Shown here: one piece after another, positions 40,922 to 50,210 of the stretch
How positions within the stretch are numbered: the stretch's first letter is position 1
Layout: the number at the start of each line of letters is the position of its first letter
Assembly (NCBI RefSeq): GCF_900107765.1
Contig: NZ_FNQY01000021.1
Coordinates: 1-64,000, forward strand
Source: Arachidicoccus rhizosphaerae
Lineage (GTDB): Bacteria > Bacteroidota > Bacteroidia > Chitinophagales > Chitinophagaceae
Length of the DNA stretch: 64,000 nucleotides
Direction of reading: 5' to 3'
Made by a program: the position numbers and the translations under genes
Notes under the pieces: model-generated
Told to the model about the DNA's origin: nothing
Database searches by the model: none
The model's input: the letters and a program-made list of their open reading frames with translations, nothing else

Positions 40922-42553
40922 TTACTTCAAAGCTTTCACTTGGGGTATGATTTTATCCACCTGTAAGACAGGAATATACCGGATAACCTTTTCTTTCCCT
41001 TTATCCACTACACCGATTTCGGCAGGTTTGCTGGTATTATTGAACCAGACAGATAGCCTGTCCGTCAGCTTCATCCCATTGGCAAGTCCCGCTTTGGCGG
41101 CGTTACTTGCTATTTCCAATCCTCTAATTTCACCTGCTTTTCTACTCGCCTGCCAGTCAAAACCAAGATCAAACACCTTGTCAACCTGTAAACTATCTGC
41201 CTGATAGATCCTTCCGATAAATAGCAGTTTCGTTAACCGGCTATTGTCCCCACCGTTCGCCTTATCTATGGCCATGGCCGTAGCCGCGTCACTGTAAGAA
41301 CGAACCAATCTGCTGAACAACACATTTGAAAAAATCATGGCAGGGCCGCTTTGTCTATATAGGTCACGCAGCAGATCATCCAGTGACCCTTGGCTTTTTT
41401 CCCTGATCCGGCTGTCAATGAGAAAAGCCAGTATCAAGCCCCTCCGGTAGGATAACAATTTAAGTTCACTGCTTTCCCAGTACCTGCCGATCAGCTTTTG
41501 AGCTGCCATATTAAAATAAGGCGATAAATAATAGTCTTTTAAATAGCCGTTGATCCTACCTAGGAACTCATCCTTTGAGATGAGTCCGGATTGAAAGAGG
41601 ATTTTAAAACTATAGTATTCTGTAAAACCCTCGCTGAACCATTTATAAGGCTCATCCGGCTCCGGCATTTTCAACCCGAGCCCCAGCCAGTTATGAAAAT
41701 ATTCATGGGCAATCATGGGCAGCAGATTGCTTTTCAGGTCAAGCCCAACACTTTGGAAAAGGCTGAAAGCATGATAATGCGCCGTGCCACCGGTATTGCC
41801 CTGGTCATACAGGGGTAGAAATAACGTAAAATAATATTCAGGCCCCTTTTCATTCCAAAAACGCCTTTCGGCCTGGATAATATTCGTTATGCTGGAAAAA
41901 GCAGTATCATCCGAAAACGCCAGTTTACCTGTAAGCGCTACCACAATCTGGTGTCCTGCAACCTTTGTCGTCCTGGATCTTAACTTACCTGCACAGAAAA
42001 CAGCATTCAAAAGGCTTTCCTGACTAACGGTGAATTTCCCGTCAGTAGCATTGGCATAAAAACTGTTGCCGAAAAAATCATCTTTTGAGAACCCTTCATA
42101 GCTCAGCCGACATTTTATATGTGCCGTATCCGCCAAACTTGGATAAACGAGACCGCTGTAACCTTCAAAGTAAAAATAATCCGCATTAATAACAGGCCTG
42201 AAATAAAGCGGGTACTTTAAAGGTCCTTCCCAGTCCTTATGTAGTAAATAACTAAATACGACATTCGTGCCCGGCTTGTATCGAACGGTATACTTATCCC
42301 GCCTATCCGTCGCACTGATAACTGTTGCAGGCGAAAGGGCAGTTAAACCGGATACCGCCTTATAAAGTGACTGCTGACTGGCCCATTTATCCGGTAAATG
42401 AAGCGTCGTCTCTCCGGTAGCGTTTCCGGTAAAAGCCACTTTAATTATCAGGGTCGTCGAATCTTTTCTCGACAAAGTGTAACTTAGATCCGGCTTCTGG
42501 CCGGAGCAAACCAAAGAAAAGCAAATGGAAATAAATAAAAATAAAGTCTTCAT
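40922..42553 (-). CDS. M61-family glycyl aminopeptidase-like metalloprotease
   Basis: The 543-residue protein has a signal peptide (CFSLVCSGQ), an N-terminal beta-rich domain, the zinc motif HEYFHNW (His293, Glu294, His297) with the third ligand Glu318 in WFSEGFTEY, and a C-terminal PDZ-like domain (RGLEIASNAAKAGLANGMKLTD). This is the M61 layout. It would cleave N-terminal residues from peptides in the periplasm. The start at 42553 gives a good signal peptide. Confidence 0.88.
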   Translation of the reverse strand: MKTLFLFISICFSLVCSGQKPDLSYTLSRKDSTTLIIKVAFTGNATGETTLHLPDKWASQQSLYKAVSGLTALSPATVISATDRRDKYTVRYKPGTNVVFSYLLHKDWEGPLKYPLYFRPVINADYFYFEGYSGLVYPSLADTAHIKCRLSYEGFSKDDFFGNSFYANATDGKFTVSQESLLNAVFCAGKLRSRTTKVAGHQIVVALTGKLAFSDDTAFSSITNIIQAERRFWNEKGPEYYFTLFLPLYDQGNTGGTAHYHAFSLFQSVGLDLKSNLLPMIAHEYFHNWLGLGLKMPEPDEPYKWFSEGFTEYYSFKILFQSGLISKDEFLGRINGYLKDYYLSPYFNMAAQKLIGRYWESSELKLLSYRRGLILAFLIDSRIREKSQGSLDDLLRDLYRQSGPAMIFSNVLFSRLVRSYSDAATAMAIDKANGGDNSRLTKLLFIGRIYQADSLQVDKVFDLGFDWQASRKAGEIRGLEIASNAAKAGLANGMKLTDRLSVWFNNTSKPAEIGVVDKGKEKVIRYIPVLQVDKIIPQVKALK

Positions 42554-42634
42554 ACGTTAGTTATCATCTCTATGCAAATTACTGTTTAATTGATTTATTG
42601 CAAAATCCTGCTTCTACCCAGCGCCTATTCTTTA

Positions 42635-42678
42635 AAAGACTGATGGAGCTGCCCTGAAGGGCAGCTCCATCAGTCTTT
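42635..42678. repeat. Perfect 20-bp inverted repeat
   Basis: AAAGACTGATGGAGCTGCCC is followed after TGAA by its exact reverse complement. The stem is longer and more perfect than most terminators. It lies 82 bases before (upstream of) the peptidase start and next to the dead insertion sequence. It may be a bidirectional terminator or the end of a mobile element. Confidence 0.85.
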
Positions 42679-42703
42679 AGTTTGGCCTTTTTCTAGATAA
42701 GGC

Positions 42704-42741
42704 AAAAAATAGCAATATAGTTAGTTATATTGCTATTTTTT
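42704..42741. repeat. Perfect 16-bp inverted repeat before the insertion-sequence relic
   Basis: AAAAAATAGCAATATA pairs with TATATTGCTATTTTTT around a 6-base loop. It ends in a T-run and starts in an A-run, so it could terminate transcripts from either side and shield the transposase genes from outside transcription. Confidence 0.8.
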
Positions 42742-42772
42742 ATTATATTAATATCTGATTAAACGACTAGAT

Positions 42773-43660
42773 ATGGGATATCCAACTAAAATTCAGATAA
42801 TAAAAAGAGCAAAGAGTCAGCAGTGGTATGTAAATTATCCAGCTGCCGTGGCTCAGGCAATAGAATTTAAGCAAGGATAGATTGGTGAGTGGGTGATAGA
42901 TGATCACCAGCGCCTGGTACTTCAGCGTAGTGATGAATCTGTAAAAGATCTTTTAAAAAAACTCCCCAAAAAGAAGGAGTAGTTGCTTGCTTTAATGAAT
43001 TATTCGATAGATGTATAACAGCTTTCAACCAATCCAGGACTTTTCACAGAGCTCAGGATTTGTCTCACGGAGTTATTTCATGTATTGGACGTTGTACGAT
43101 AACAGGGATGTTAACAGCAAGTGGGAATCAGTTTAAGACTGGAGTGCGGCCTATCGAATATTTAAGGGTGAAAGAATGGATATGAATGCCATTTTTTCTG
43201 AAGTTAGAAAGGAGATCGTGTATCAAAATAGAAAGACAGGCGATTTTATTTATGCATACATGGACGATACCCTGTTAAGGAACAGAGGGAAGAAAATATC
43301 AGGGACCGGATGGCAAAGGTATCCACTTGGCCCCCGTTTTGTAATAATTTCATTGGGGGCCAACGATTTGTTCAACTCTCTTTATCACTCATTGAAAAAG
43401 ACCTCTGCGGTCCATCAAGAGCTATCCCGGTAGACTTCAAACATTGTCCTCCCACCAAGAAGCCGTCAAAAAATGCGACCGACCAAGAACACCTGGCTGA
43501 CCAGCAATTTAAACGCAAGTTTGCCATAATAGGCACGGACATTTGCGGGTTAGGTATGCGTTCCTGTATTTGGTATGGGGGTGATAGGCGATCGAGATGC
43601 CCAGGTGCCAGTTATTCCCTTCTTAAAATACAGTGCTTCTTAAAACCGTGTACTTAGGGA
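42773..43660 (+). pseudogene. Degenerate insertion sequence, two ORFs, IS4/IS701-like transposase
   Basis: The first ORF (42773-42982) reads MGYPTKIQIIKRAKSQQWYV...KKE with one in-frame TAG at codon 36; it resembles small accessory ORFs found before transposases. The second begins MNYSIDV at about 42995 and continues across several frames: LSHGVISCIGRCTITGMLT, then MNAIFSEVRKEIVYQNR and GDFIYAYMDDTLLRNRGKKI, then FVQLSLSLIEKDLCGPSRAI. The IYAYMDDTLL stretch looks like the first catalytic Asp region of DDE transposases. Several stops and frameshifts make it inactive. The 3' end is unclear beyond about 43640. Confidence 0.75.
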
Positions 43661-44100
43661 GTATAATAGTGTTGGGTAATCATTTGATTTGGGCTGTCTT
43701 TTTTGTTTATAAATATGAATGGAGACCACAAATTTGCAAAAGATATTCAGTCCCCAGATGACAACTTACAGGAAGGTTGGTCAAATAATTAAAAAGGCAA
43801 AACCAGCTCTTTAAACCGGATATTTATATCCCGTGATTGACAGCAAGGCCTGTCTCACTAATTATTGCTATATTTATAGGGCGCAATATTTAGATATTGC
43901 GCTTCAATGGTTTTCTGACCTTTAATTAAAAGGACAAAAGGGAGCAGCAGGCACAGCTTCCAGTAATTTGTCTCTTTTTTTACTGATAAAGGCTTTTTAT
44001 TAAGAAATCATTGAATGGTGGCTTGGAAGCTGTCTATTTGGCAATATGGTAGCAGGATAATAGAAAGGTGGTTGATTTACATAATCTCAGATAACAATTT
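43661..44100. other. Intergenic region of about 440 bases
   Basis: No gene is supported. GCGCAATAT-TTAG-ATATTGCGC (43881-43902) is a perfect 9-bp hairpin without a strong T-run. The right end of the dead insertion sequence may lie here, but I could not find a partner inverted repeat. Confidence 0.4.
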
Positions 44101-45063
44101 ATGAAAGCAAAAGAAGTTTCAAAAAATGTAGTGACCGGTAGTATGGTTTCCCGCGGTGAATTTTTGAAAAGAAGCGCGCTCGCTTCCCTGGCAGTTTTAA
44201 CTGCCAGCCGTTCCTTACGTGCGGGATCCTTATTTTTACCAAGTCCACCTAATTCTAAATTTCATGGGGTGCAGGTTGGGGTTACCACTTATTCTTACCG
44301 CAGCATGGTGGACGAGATTCATCATGTTCTTCAATATATTGTAGAAAGTGGCATCAACGCTGTAGAACTCAAGGGACATGCGGTTGAAAAATATGCCGGG
44401 CTGCCGGAGGATAAATCAAAAATTGCGGAATGGCGCGCTACTGTCGGTATGGAAAAGTTTAAGGAGATCCGTCGTATGTTTGATAAGGCAGGGGTCCGTA
44501 TTTACGCATTTAAACCGGACAATGCCTTAGGAGTGAACAATACGGATGAAGAAATCGCTTATGCACTTAGGGTCACTAAGATCCTTGGAGCGCCGACTAC
44601 TACTACGGAATTACCGAAGGAATCTGCGCAAACGCTGCGGCTGGGTAAAATGGGAGAAAAGCATGGCGTATTTATCGGATATCATGCACACCTTCAGGCT
44701 ACAGATACGGTATGGGATACAGCATTAACGCAATCTCCCAATAACACGATGAATCTGGACTGTGGTCATTATATAGCCTCTGGTGGTGCAAATACCGCGC
44801 AGTCACTCTTGGCACTAATTCAACATAAACATGACCGTATTACCTCTCTTCATATAAAGGACCGTAAAACAAAGGCCCACGGCGGTGCCAACCTGGCCTG
44901 GGGTGAAGGAGATACACCCATTAAAGAGATCCTGCAACTATTAAAAAATAAGCAATATAAGTTCCCGGCCACGATTGAATTGGAATACCAGATTCCTGAA
45001 GGCTCAGATGCGGTTAAAGAGGTTAAAAAATGTGTGGAGTATTCAAAAGAGGCGTTGGGGTAA
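44101..45063 (+). CDS. Sugar phosphate isomerase/epimerase-like TIM-barrel protein, exported
   Basis: The 320-residue protein has an N-terminal export signal resembling a Tat signal (SRGEFLKRSALASLAVL) but with only one Arg of the pair, so the route is uncertain. The rest is an AP-endonuclease-2-type TIM barrel (GVQVGVTTYSYRSM, GINAVELKGHAVEKY, IGYHAHLQATD, NLDCGHYIASGG, SLHIKDRK, ATIELEYQI) with the metal-binding Glu, His, Asp and His residues in place. Such proteins act as sugar isomerases or epimerases, or are 3-keto-glycoside-processing partners in glycan loci. It stands alone. Confidence 0.87.
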   Translation: MKAKEVSKNVVTGSMVSRGEFLKRSALASLAVLTASRSLRAGSLFLPSPPNSKFHGVQVGVTTYSYRSMVDEIHHVLQYIVESGINAVELKGHAVEKYAGLPEDKSKIAEWRATVGMEKFKEIRRMFDKAGVRIYAFKPDNALGVNNTDEEIAYALRVTKILGAPTTTTELPKESAQTLRLGKMGEKHGVFIGYHAHLQATDTVWDTALTQSPNNTMNLDCGHYIASGGANTAQSLLALIQHKHDRITSLHIKDRKTKAHGGANLAWGEGDTPIKEILQLLKNKQYKFPATIELEYQIPEGSDAVKEVKKCVEYSKEALG

Positions 45064-45605
45064 AAAGGCTATAATGTGAAATATACCAGCCTAAGTATAA
45101 ATAAAACTATGATTAAGTGATGCAATGTCCCTTAGCAATTCTTCAATTATTTTTATCACATCTATCTGTAACTTATGGTTATAAGTAGAATCAAAAATTA
45201 CTACTTAATGCAGGTTGGGTAGTCCGATTTAAATAATTATCATTTAATTTTATACAAAATAACTTTCATTTTCCCACACTAATCATCATAGAGCCAATTT
45301 TTTGGGGCTATTTTGCGTAATAGCAATTTATTTATATCTCTGGCAGATAAAACCATTATTTAAGCAAAAACAATACAAAATAGACATTCTGATGGACGAA
45401 TGAAGCATGCCTGCTTTGCCGAAAAAACTGAAGCTGCACATACACTGCCCTCGTTGCAACAAACCTTCTTTCGCCAGTCGCTGCCCTCCTATTCACAAAG
45501 AATTGGACGCTCAGATGCTATTGCCTGTGGGCCCTGCCTGCTTTTATTTTTTTTGAGGGATCACTCGTAAATTCCTGTTTTAATAAAATTCAGACAAAAC
45601 TAAAA
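45064..45605. other. Intergenic region of about 542 bases between convergent genes
   Basis: No gene is supported. A weak stem, AGCC...GGCT, near 45293-45313 could be part of a terminator. Nothing else is clear. Confidence 0.35.
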
Positions 45606-48473
45606 TCAGTGAACAGTATATGTTTTAAGATCCATATTAATGGCGGATACCTGCAGTTTCATGGAAGACTTAATCTCCTTGGCATCCTGATCACTATATT
45701 CTATGGAAATCTCTCTGGATTCTCCAGGCAGTAAGCTGATAAAGTTATCTGTATAAAGTGCTCCTTTGACCGGTATGGCGTTATGATGAAGCAGCTGCAG
45801 CTGGATAAAAAAAGCAACGTGACTGCCCGTATTTTTTAAGTTCACCCGTACTATAGCGCCGTTTTTTGTAGCCCTTTTCTTTTTGACCCTCACCTTTACT
45901 ACAGCCTTCGGCAGTTGGGCCGCTCCCTTAAAACCGCCTACGGCAGGCCCCGTTACGGTCCAGGCGCCTTTATAGACATCTGTTGAGCGCCAGTAAAAAG
46001 AGCTGGCCACTTCTCTACCTTTGTTATCCAGTAATCGCAGTTTCAAAAAATGCACCGGGGAGATATCCCTTGGAAAAGCTATAGTCATTATCTTACCAGC
46101 CAGGCCGTCTGCAGGGATATCGGTCTTTTTTTCACCTTTATTCAACAGTCTGCTATTCATATCATACAATTCATAGCGGACCGTGTATCCGCTGAAGGCT
46201 TTTCTATAATCATTATAGACCGACACCGTGCTGTTTAGGTAATCAAACTGAACATGCAGGGGTTCAAGACCGTTTTTAGCATAATAGAGCGCAGCGGTAG
46301 GCTCCAGACTCCAGTCGTATAAACGACTGGCCACCTGCGGCTCCGGACTATTTATATACCAAAATAGGAACCCTGAGGCGAAGCGGTCGCCGTAGCCGAA
46401 CTTATTGGCATTCCAGACTTCCATGATAGAGCGGTAGTTCATGGCCCCTACGAGCTGGGCTTTACGGACATAGTCTGCTATGGATGCAGACGGCCCCCAC
46501 TCTTCTACCGCCTTATGATAATCCGTGGTCATCTTATGAAACCCACCTCCGTCCATATAATCCCAGACTTTTTTATCAATGGGCCATAGGTCTTTTTGGG
46601 GCATCATCTCTTTTAAGGAAGACAGGATGGGCAGGCAGGGAGCGCCATACTCCGGATTAAACCCGTCAATCCTGCTGCCTCTTTTGGACGCCGTATTTTC
46701 AAAATACTGCATGGGGTTGACATAGGTATATGGGCTGCCGTCATGTACGCCGCAGCATTCGGATTGCTTTTGATAGTTGGTAGCGCTGTCCAGCGCGTAA
46801 ATCACCTGACCTGCCCCTGGCAGCTCCGTGGACTCATTGGCGGAGACATAATAGGCTACCGATGCATGAGACCGGATCCTTTGGATGGTACTGCGCAGGT
46901 TGTGCATGTAAATAGCTGTATCTTCCGGAAACCGGGTGTTACCGGTAATCCAGAACTCACTCCAGACCATGAGACCTAAAGAGTCACACAGATGATAAAA
47001 ATAATCGGATTCTGCGATCCCCCCACCCCAAAGCCTTAACAGGTTAAAGCCTGCCTGATGAATATAGCGGAGCTCGGTAAAAGTCCTCTCCACTGAGTTT
47101 TTAAGCGTGGCTTCCGGAATCCAGTTGGCTCCACGGATAAAGATGGGCACCCCGTTCACTAAAAACCGCCTGGAGGAGTCCGGCGTCTGCCGGTCGGTAG
47201 AGATATCCCGGACACCAAAATAACTGGTCAGCTGATGGCTGACATTTTGCTGGACATTGCGGCCAGCGTCATGAGATCTGTCATCCCTATTATTAGCACC
47301 TTCAGGGTTATCCCCCTTGTCATTACTTACAAAACTGAGGTCCAGCTGATATAAATGCTGCTCCCCTTTATGTATGGGCCACCAAAGCCTGGGACGCCGG
47401 ATATTAAGTTCCGGGAAATCCTCCGCACTCAGAACAATCTGCCGGGTTTCCCGGGCTTTAAGGGTAACCGGCTTTTGTATATAAACCCCCAGTTCCTTTA
47501 TACCTATCCGTACCTCTCCCTTTTGAATAACATCCGAGCTGTTTTGCAAATCCAGCGATATGGTTTCTCTGCTGCTGGTAGTATCTGGCAATGGGAGCTT
47601 TGACTGTACATAAGGATTTTGAATCTGAACAGGACCGGTAGCATAGAGTTCCACATCTTTCCAGATACCGGTATTGCGGTCTCTGACTCCGTCAGGGAAG
47701 GTAAAATCCCAGCCCACACTCATGAGCATGGTGGTATTTTTTCCAATTTCTCCATCGCCGCCATTTTGCCCCTCCCCCTTGGCGCCAGGCATGGCGGTTT
47801 TTGGAGGCAGATTAGAACCGGTATAGTCGACTGGCAATATATCCACCGCCAGGGCATTTACCCCATTTTTGTCTACTATACCTGTAATGTCAAAAGCCTG
47901 ACTATTGAACATACCGGCCATACTGCCCAGTTTATGTCCATTTAACCAGATAACGGATCTGTAATTGATTCCATGGAATTTTAACCAGATGCGCTGCTGG
48001 TGGAAGCTTCGGGGTACTTCAAAAGTGGTCCGAAACCAATAATGATAGAATTCCCGGCCGGCCGAGGCAATGTCCGGAATCAGTCCCCGGCTGATGCGGT
48101 TATTATCCCCATAATAAGGATCAGGAAACTTACCGTCTGCTACAAGGGAGTTTAAAACGGTGCCTGGAACAACTGCTTTTTTCCACCCTTGCTGCTTATC
48201 ATCATAATCAACCTGGGAGATTTCCTGACCGTTAGCCGCACCCAGTAAGTCAGCACGCTGCATAACCCAGGGACTGCCTGGTACACCTAAGCCCTTGGCG
48301 GCCTTCTTATCCGAAGATCTTAAAAAGACCGACTCGTTAGCTGAGGGCTTGCTTAATGACGCGGTTACTAACTGCGCTTTTATTAGCCCTGGCAAAAGCG
48401 TCGCTGTCGTCAACACTGCGATTATTAAGCTTGCGACCTGGCATTTCTTGCTATTTCCCTGTTTAAGAATCAT
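45606..48473 (-). CDS. GH2 exo-beta-glycosidase (mannosidase/glucosaminidase type)
   Basis: The 955-residue protein has a signal peptide and the GH2 domain order: jelly-roll sugar-binding domain (FRTTFEVPRSFHQQRIWLKFHG), immunoglobulin-like domains, a TIM barrel (GFNLLRLWGGGIAESDYFYHLCDSLGLMVW), and C-terminal immunoglobulin-like domains. The acid/base is Glu547 in SANEST and the nucleophile Glu608 in FNPEYGAP. The RLWGGG motif and long C-terminal domains point to the beta-mannosidase/exo-beta-D-glucosaminidase branch rather than LacZ. It would act in the periplasm on oligosaccharide ends. No transporter genes are adjacent. Confidence 0.92.
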   Translation of the reverse strand: MILKQGNSKKCQVASLIIAVLTTATLLPGLIKAQLVTASLSKPSANESVFLRSSDKKAAKGLGVPGSPWVMQRADLLGAANGQEISQVDYDDKQQGWKKAVVPGTVLNSLVADGKFPDPYYGDNNRISRGLIPDIASAGREFYHYWFRTTFEVPRSFHQQRIWLKFHGINYRSVIWLNGHKLGSMAGMFNSQAFDITGIVDKNGVNALAVDILPVDYTGSNLPPKTAMPGAKGEGQNGGDGEIGKNTTMLMSVGWDFTFPDGVRDRNTGIWKDVELYATGPVQIQNPYVQSKLPLPDTTSSRETISLDLQNSSDVIQKGEVRIGIKELGVYIQKPVTLKARETRQIVLSAEDFPELNIRRPRLWWPIHKGEQHLYQLDLSFVSNDKGDNPEGANNRDDRSHDAGRNVQQNVSHQLTSYFGVRDISTDRQTPDSSRRFLVNGVPIFIRGANWIPEATLKNSVERTFTELRYIHQAGFNLLRLWGGGIAESDYFYHLCDSLGLMVWSEFWITGNTRFPEDTAIYMHNLRSTIQRIRSHASVAYYVSANESTELPGAGQVIYALDSATNYQKQSECCGVHDGSPYTYVNPMQYFENTASKRGSRIDGFNPEYGAPCLPILSSLKEMMPQKDLWPIDKKVWDYMDGGGFHKMTTDYHKAVEEWGPSASIADYVRKAQLVGAMNYRSIMEVWNANKFGYGDRFASGFLFWYINSPEPQVASRLYDWSLEPTAALYYAKNGLEPLHVQFDYLNSTVSVYNDYRKAFSGYTVRYELYDMNSRLLNKGEKKTDIPADGLAGKIMTIAFPRDISPVHFLKLRLLDNKGREVASSFYWRSTDVYKGAWTVTGPAVGGFKGAAQLPKAVVKVRVKKKRATKNGAIVRVNLKNTGSHVAFFIQLQLLHHNAIPVKGALYTDNFISLLPGESREISIEYSDQDAKEIKSSMKLQVSAINMDLKTYTVH

Positions 48474-49182
48474 GGTAATGATCTGTTTTTGTTCCTTTTC
48501 TTATAATTAATTGAATCATAAGTAGATACAACTCCGCCTCTGCCTCAACTTCAGTCCCGTCTTATCTCCTTGCCGGATTTTTTAAAATAAATGCTTCATT
48601 AAGTCGACATGTCTTGTATAACAGTCAGTAATTCCTCAGTGTTATTCAGTGTTATTTCATGACTGTTTTGCTTTTGATAAGCCTGAGCATAGAGTTGAAG
48701 TTGTAGTAGCAATAGACCTAAAAGCAGAAGTTAATCTACTTGTCAGTTTGGTTCTTGCATTTCCCTACCTAATTGAGACTAATATTCTGGCTACTCTACA
48801 AATTTCTATTAACTAGGCAGAAAAGACCCGACAAATCCTTTCAAATAATCGATGTTTTCTATCATTCTGACGGCATCAGTAATCATACCCGCGACAGCCA
48901 CCCCAATACTTAATATTTAAAATAAATTTTCAGTAAAAAAACATCAAAGATTAATAACAGGTAAAACGATTGTAAATAAAGGCTTTGCAATCGTTTTTTA
49001 ATTTTTTGGTAATGAGGTAAAAAGCAGAAAAAAGCGAGGTTAGGCAAAAGTAAGGTTACTAAAACGTTACTTTCAAGCATTAGAAACAACCGATTTAAAA
49101 TGCTGTATTTCAGCTTTCTGCATGGTTTTTCATATTGTTCGTAGCTCACATAGATTTAATTTTATCATTAAGAATTGCGAGT
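48474..49182. other. Region of about 709 bases before the integrase relic, with a terminator
   Basis: No gene is supported. AAAACGATTG (48963-48972) and CAATCGTTTT (48988-48997) form a 10-bp stem followed by T, a plus-strand terminator just outside or at the left end of the island. The exact island boundary and attachment site were not found. Confidence 0.45.
48963..48999 (+). terminator. Terminator at the left end of the island
   Basis: A perfect 10-bp stem with a 15-base loop ends in a run of six T. It precedes the integrase relic by about 180 bases and would insulate the island. Confidence 0.7.
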
Positions 49183-50113
49183 ATGGAAACGACAAAAAAT
49201 CAACATTTAAGGTACTATTCTACCTTAAAAAGAACGCCCCGAAGAAAATCGGAAAAGTTACGGTTATGTGCAGGATTACCGTAAACGGCAAACAGTCTGC
49301 ATTCAGTACCAAGCTGGATATTTCCGCAACAAATTGGGATTTGAAGCACGGCAGGGTTTTAGGTAAAAGCCGGGAAGCCCAAAAAACAAACAGCAAACTT
49401 GACAAAATCCATTCAGGTATTGAGGAATGCTATTCCAAAATTCCGAAGAACGAGGGGGCTGTAAACAGTACTAAATTTAAAAATTCCTTCCTCGGTATGG
49501 AAAGCGGAGAACTGACCTTTTTCAAATTCTATGAACAGTTCTTATCCGAAAATGAGAAAAAGGTCGATAGCGGACTTCGAGTAAATGGAACACGAAGTAA
49601 GTATAAAACACTATTAAGACATCTTCGCAACTTTGCACTTACAAAATACGGATACTCTGATGTGTCTTTTAACAACCTTACTCCTGATTTTGCACAGGAC
49701 TTTGATTACTAACTGCGTGACGACCAAAGCTTGACACATAACACCATTTGGCTGCATATGATTGGATTAACCACGCTTTTTCGTTTGGCAATGAGCAGAA
49801 AGCATCTTGCTTTCAATCCGTTCAGCGAGAATAAGAAAACCAAAAAGGACAGAGACCGTGGTTACCTGTTGCGGAATGAGCTGGAACAGCTTGTAATGTT
49901 CAACTGCGACTTAAGGAAGGACGAGTTAGTAAAAGACATGTTTGTTATCAGTTGCTTTACTGGTCTTTCCTATTCAGATATGAAAGGAACATTGCCCCTA
50001 CGCAGATTTATGCCAAGATACTCAACGAGAAAGTTGGTAAGGATATGCAAAAGGTACCGCATAAATTTAAAGGGTTGGAACGGTCTTTTGTTTCGCAACT
50101 TTTAAACCAATAA
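49183..50113 (+). pseudogene. Tyrosine-type site-specific integrase, inactivated
   Basis: The reading KKSTFKVLFYLKKNAPKK, then RITVNGKQSAFSTKLDIS and LTFFKFYEQFL, is the arm-binding and SAM-like N-terminal part of Bacteroidota tyrosine integrases. A TAA (about 49711-49713) interrupts FDY-LRDD; the frame then continues to VISCFTGLSYSDMKG. Most of the catalytic domain is deleted there, and the C-terminal IYAKILNEKVGKDMQ with the Tyr nucleophile follows in another frame to 50113. The likely start ATG at 49183 is itself out of frame by one base. At least three lesions make it dead. Confidence 0.9.
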
Positions 50114-50129
50114 AGCGATTAAAGAAAGT

Positions 50130-50157
50130 CAATGCAGGTTTTGCATTGGCTTTTTTT
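50130..50157 (+). terminator. Terminator between integrase relic and PLD operon
   Basis: CAATGCA and TGCATTG form a 7-bp stem with a 5-base loop followed by GC and seven T. It separates the integrase relic from the three-gene operon that starts 54 bases later. Confidence 0.8.
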
Positions 50158-50210
50158 GTACTTTAGAGCACAATAAAGCGTATACTTATCATAAAGACAA
50201 TATAAAGTCA

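Noticed and set aside
48910-49149. Minus-strand frame of 79 codons upstream of the integrase relic
   Set aside because: It runs through the terminator hairpin at 48963-48999 and its hydrophobic composition comes from A/T-rich non-coding sequence.
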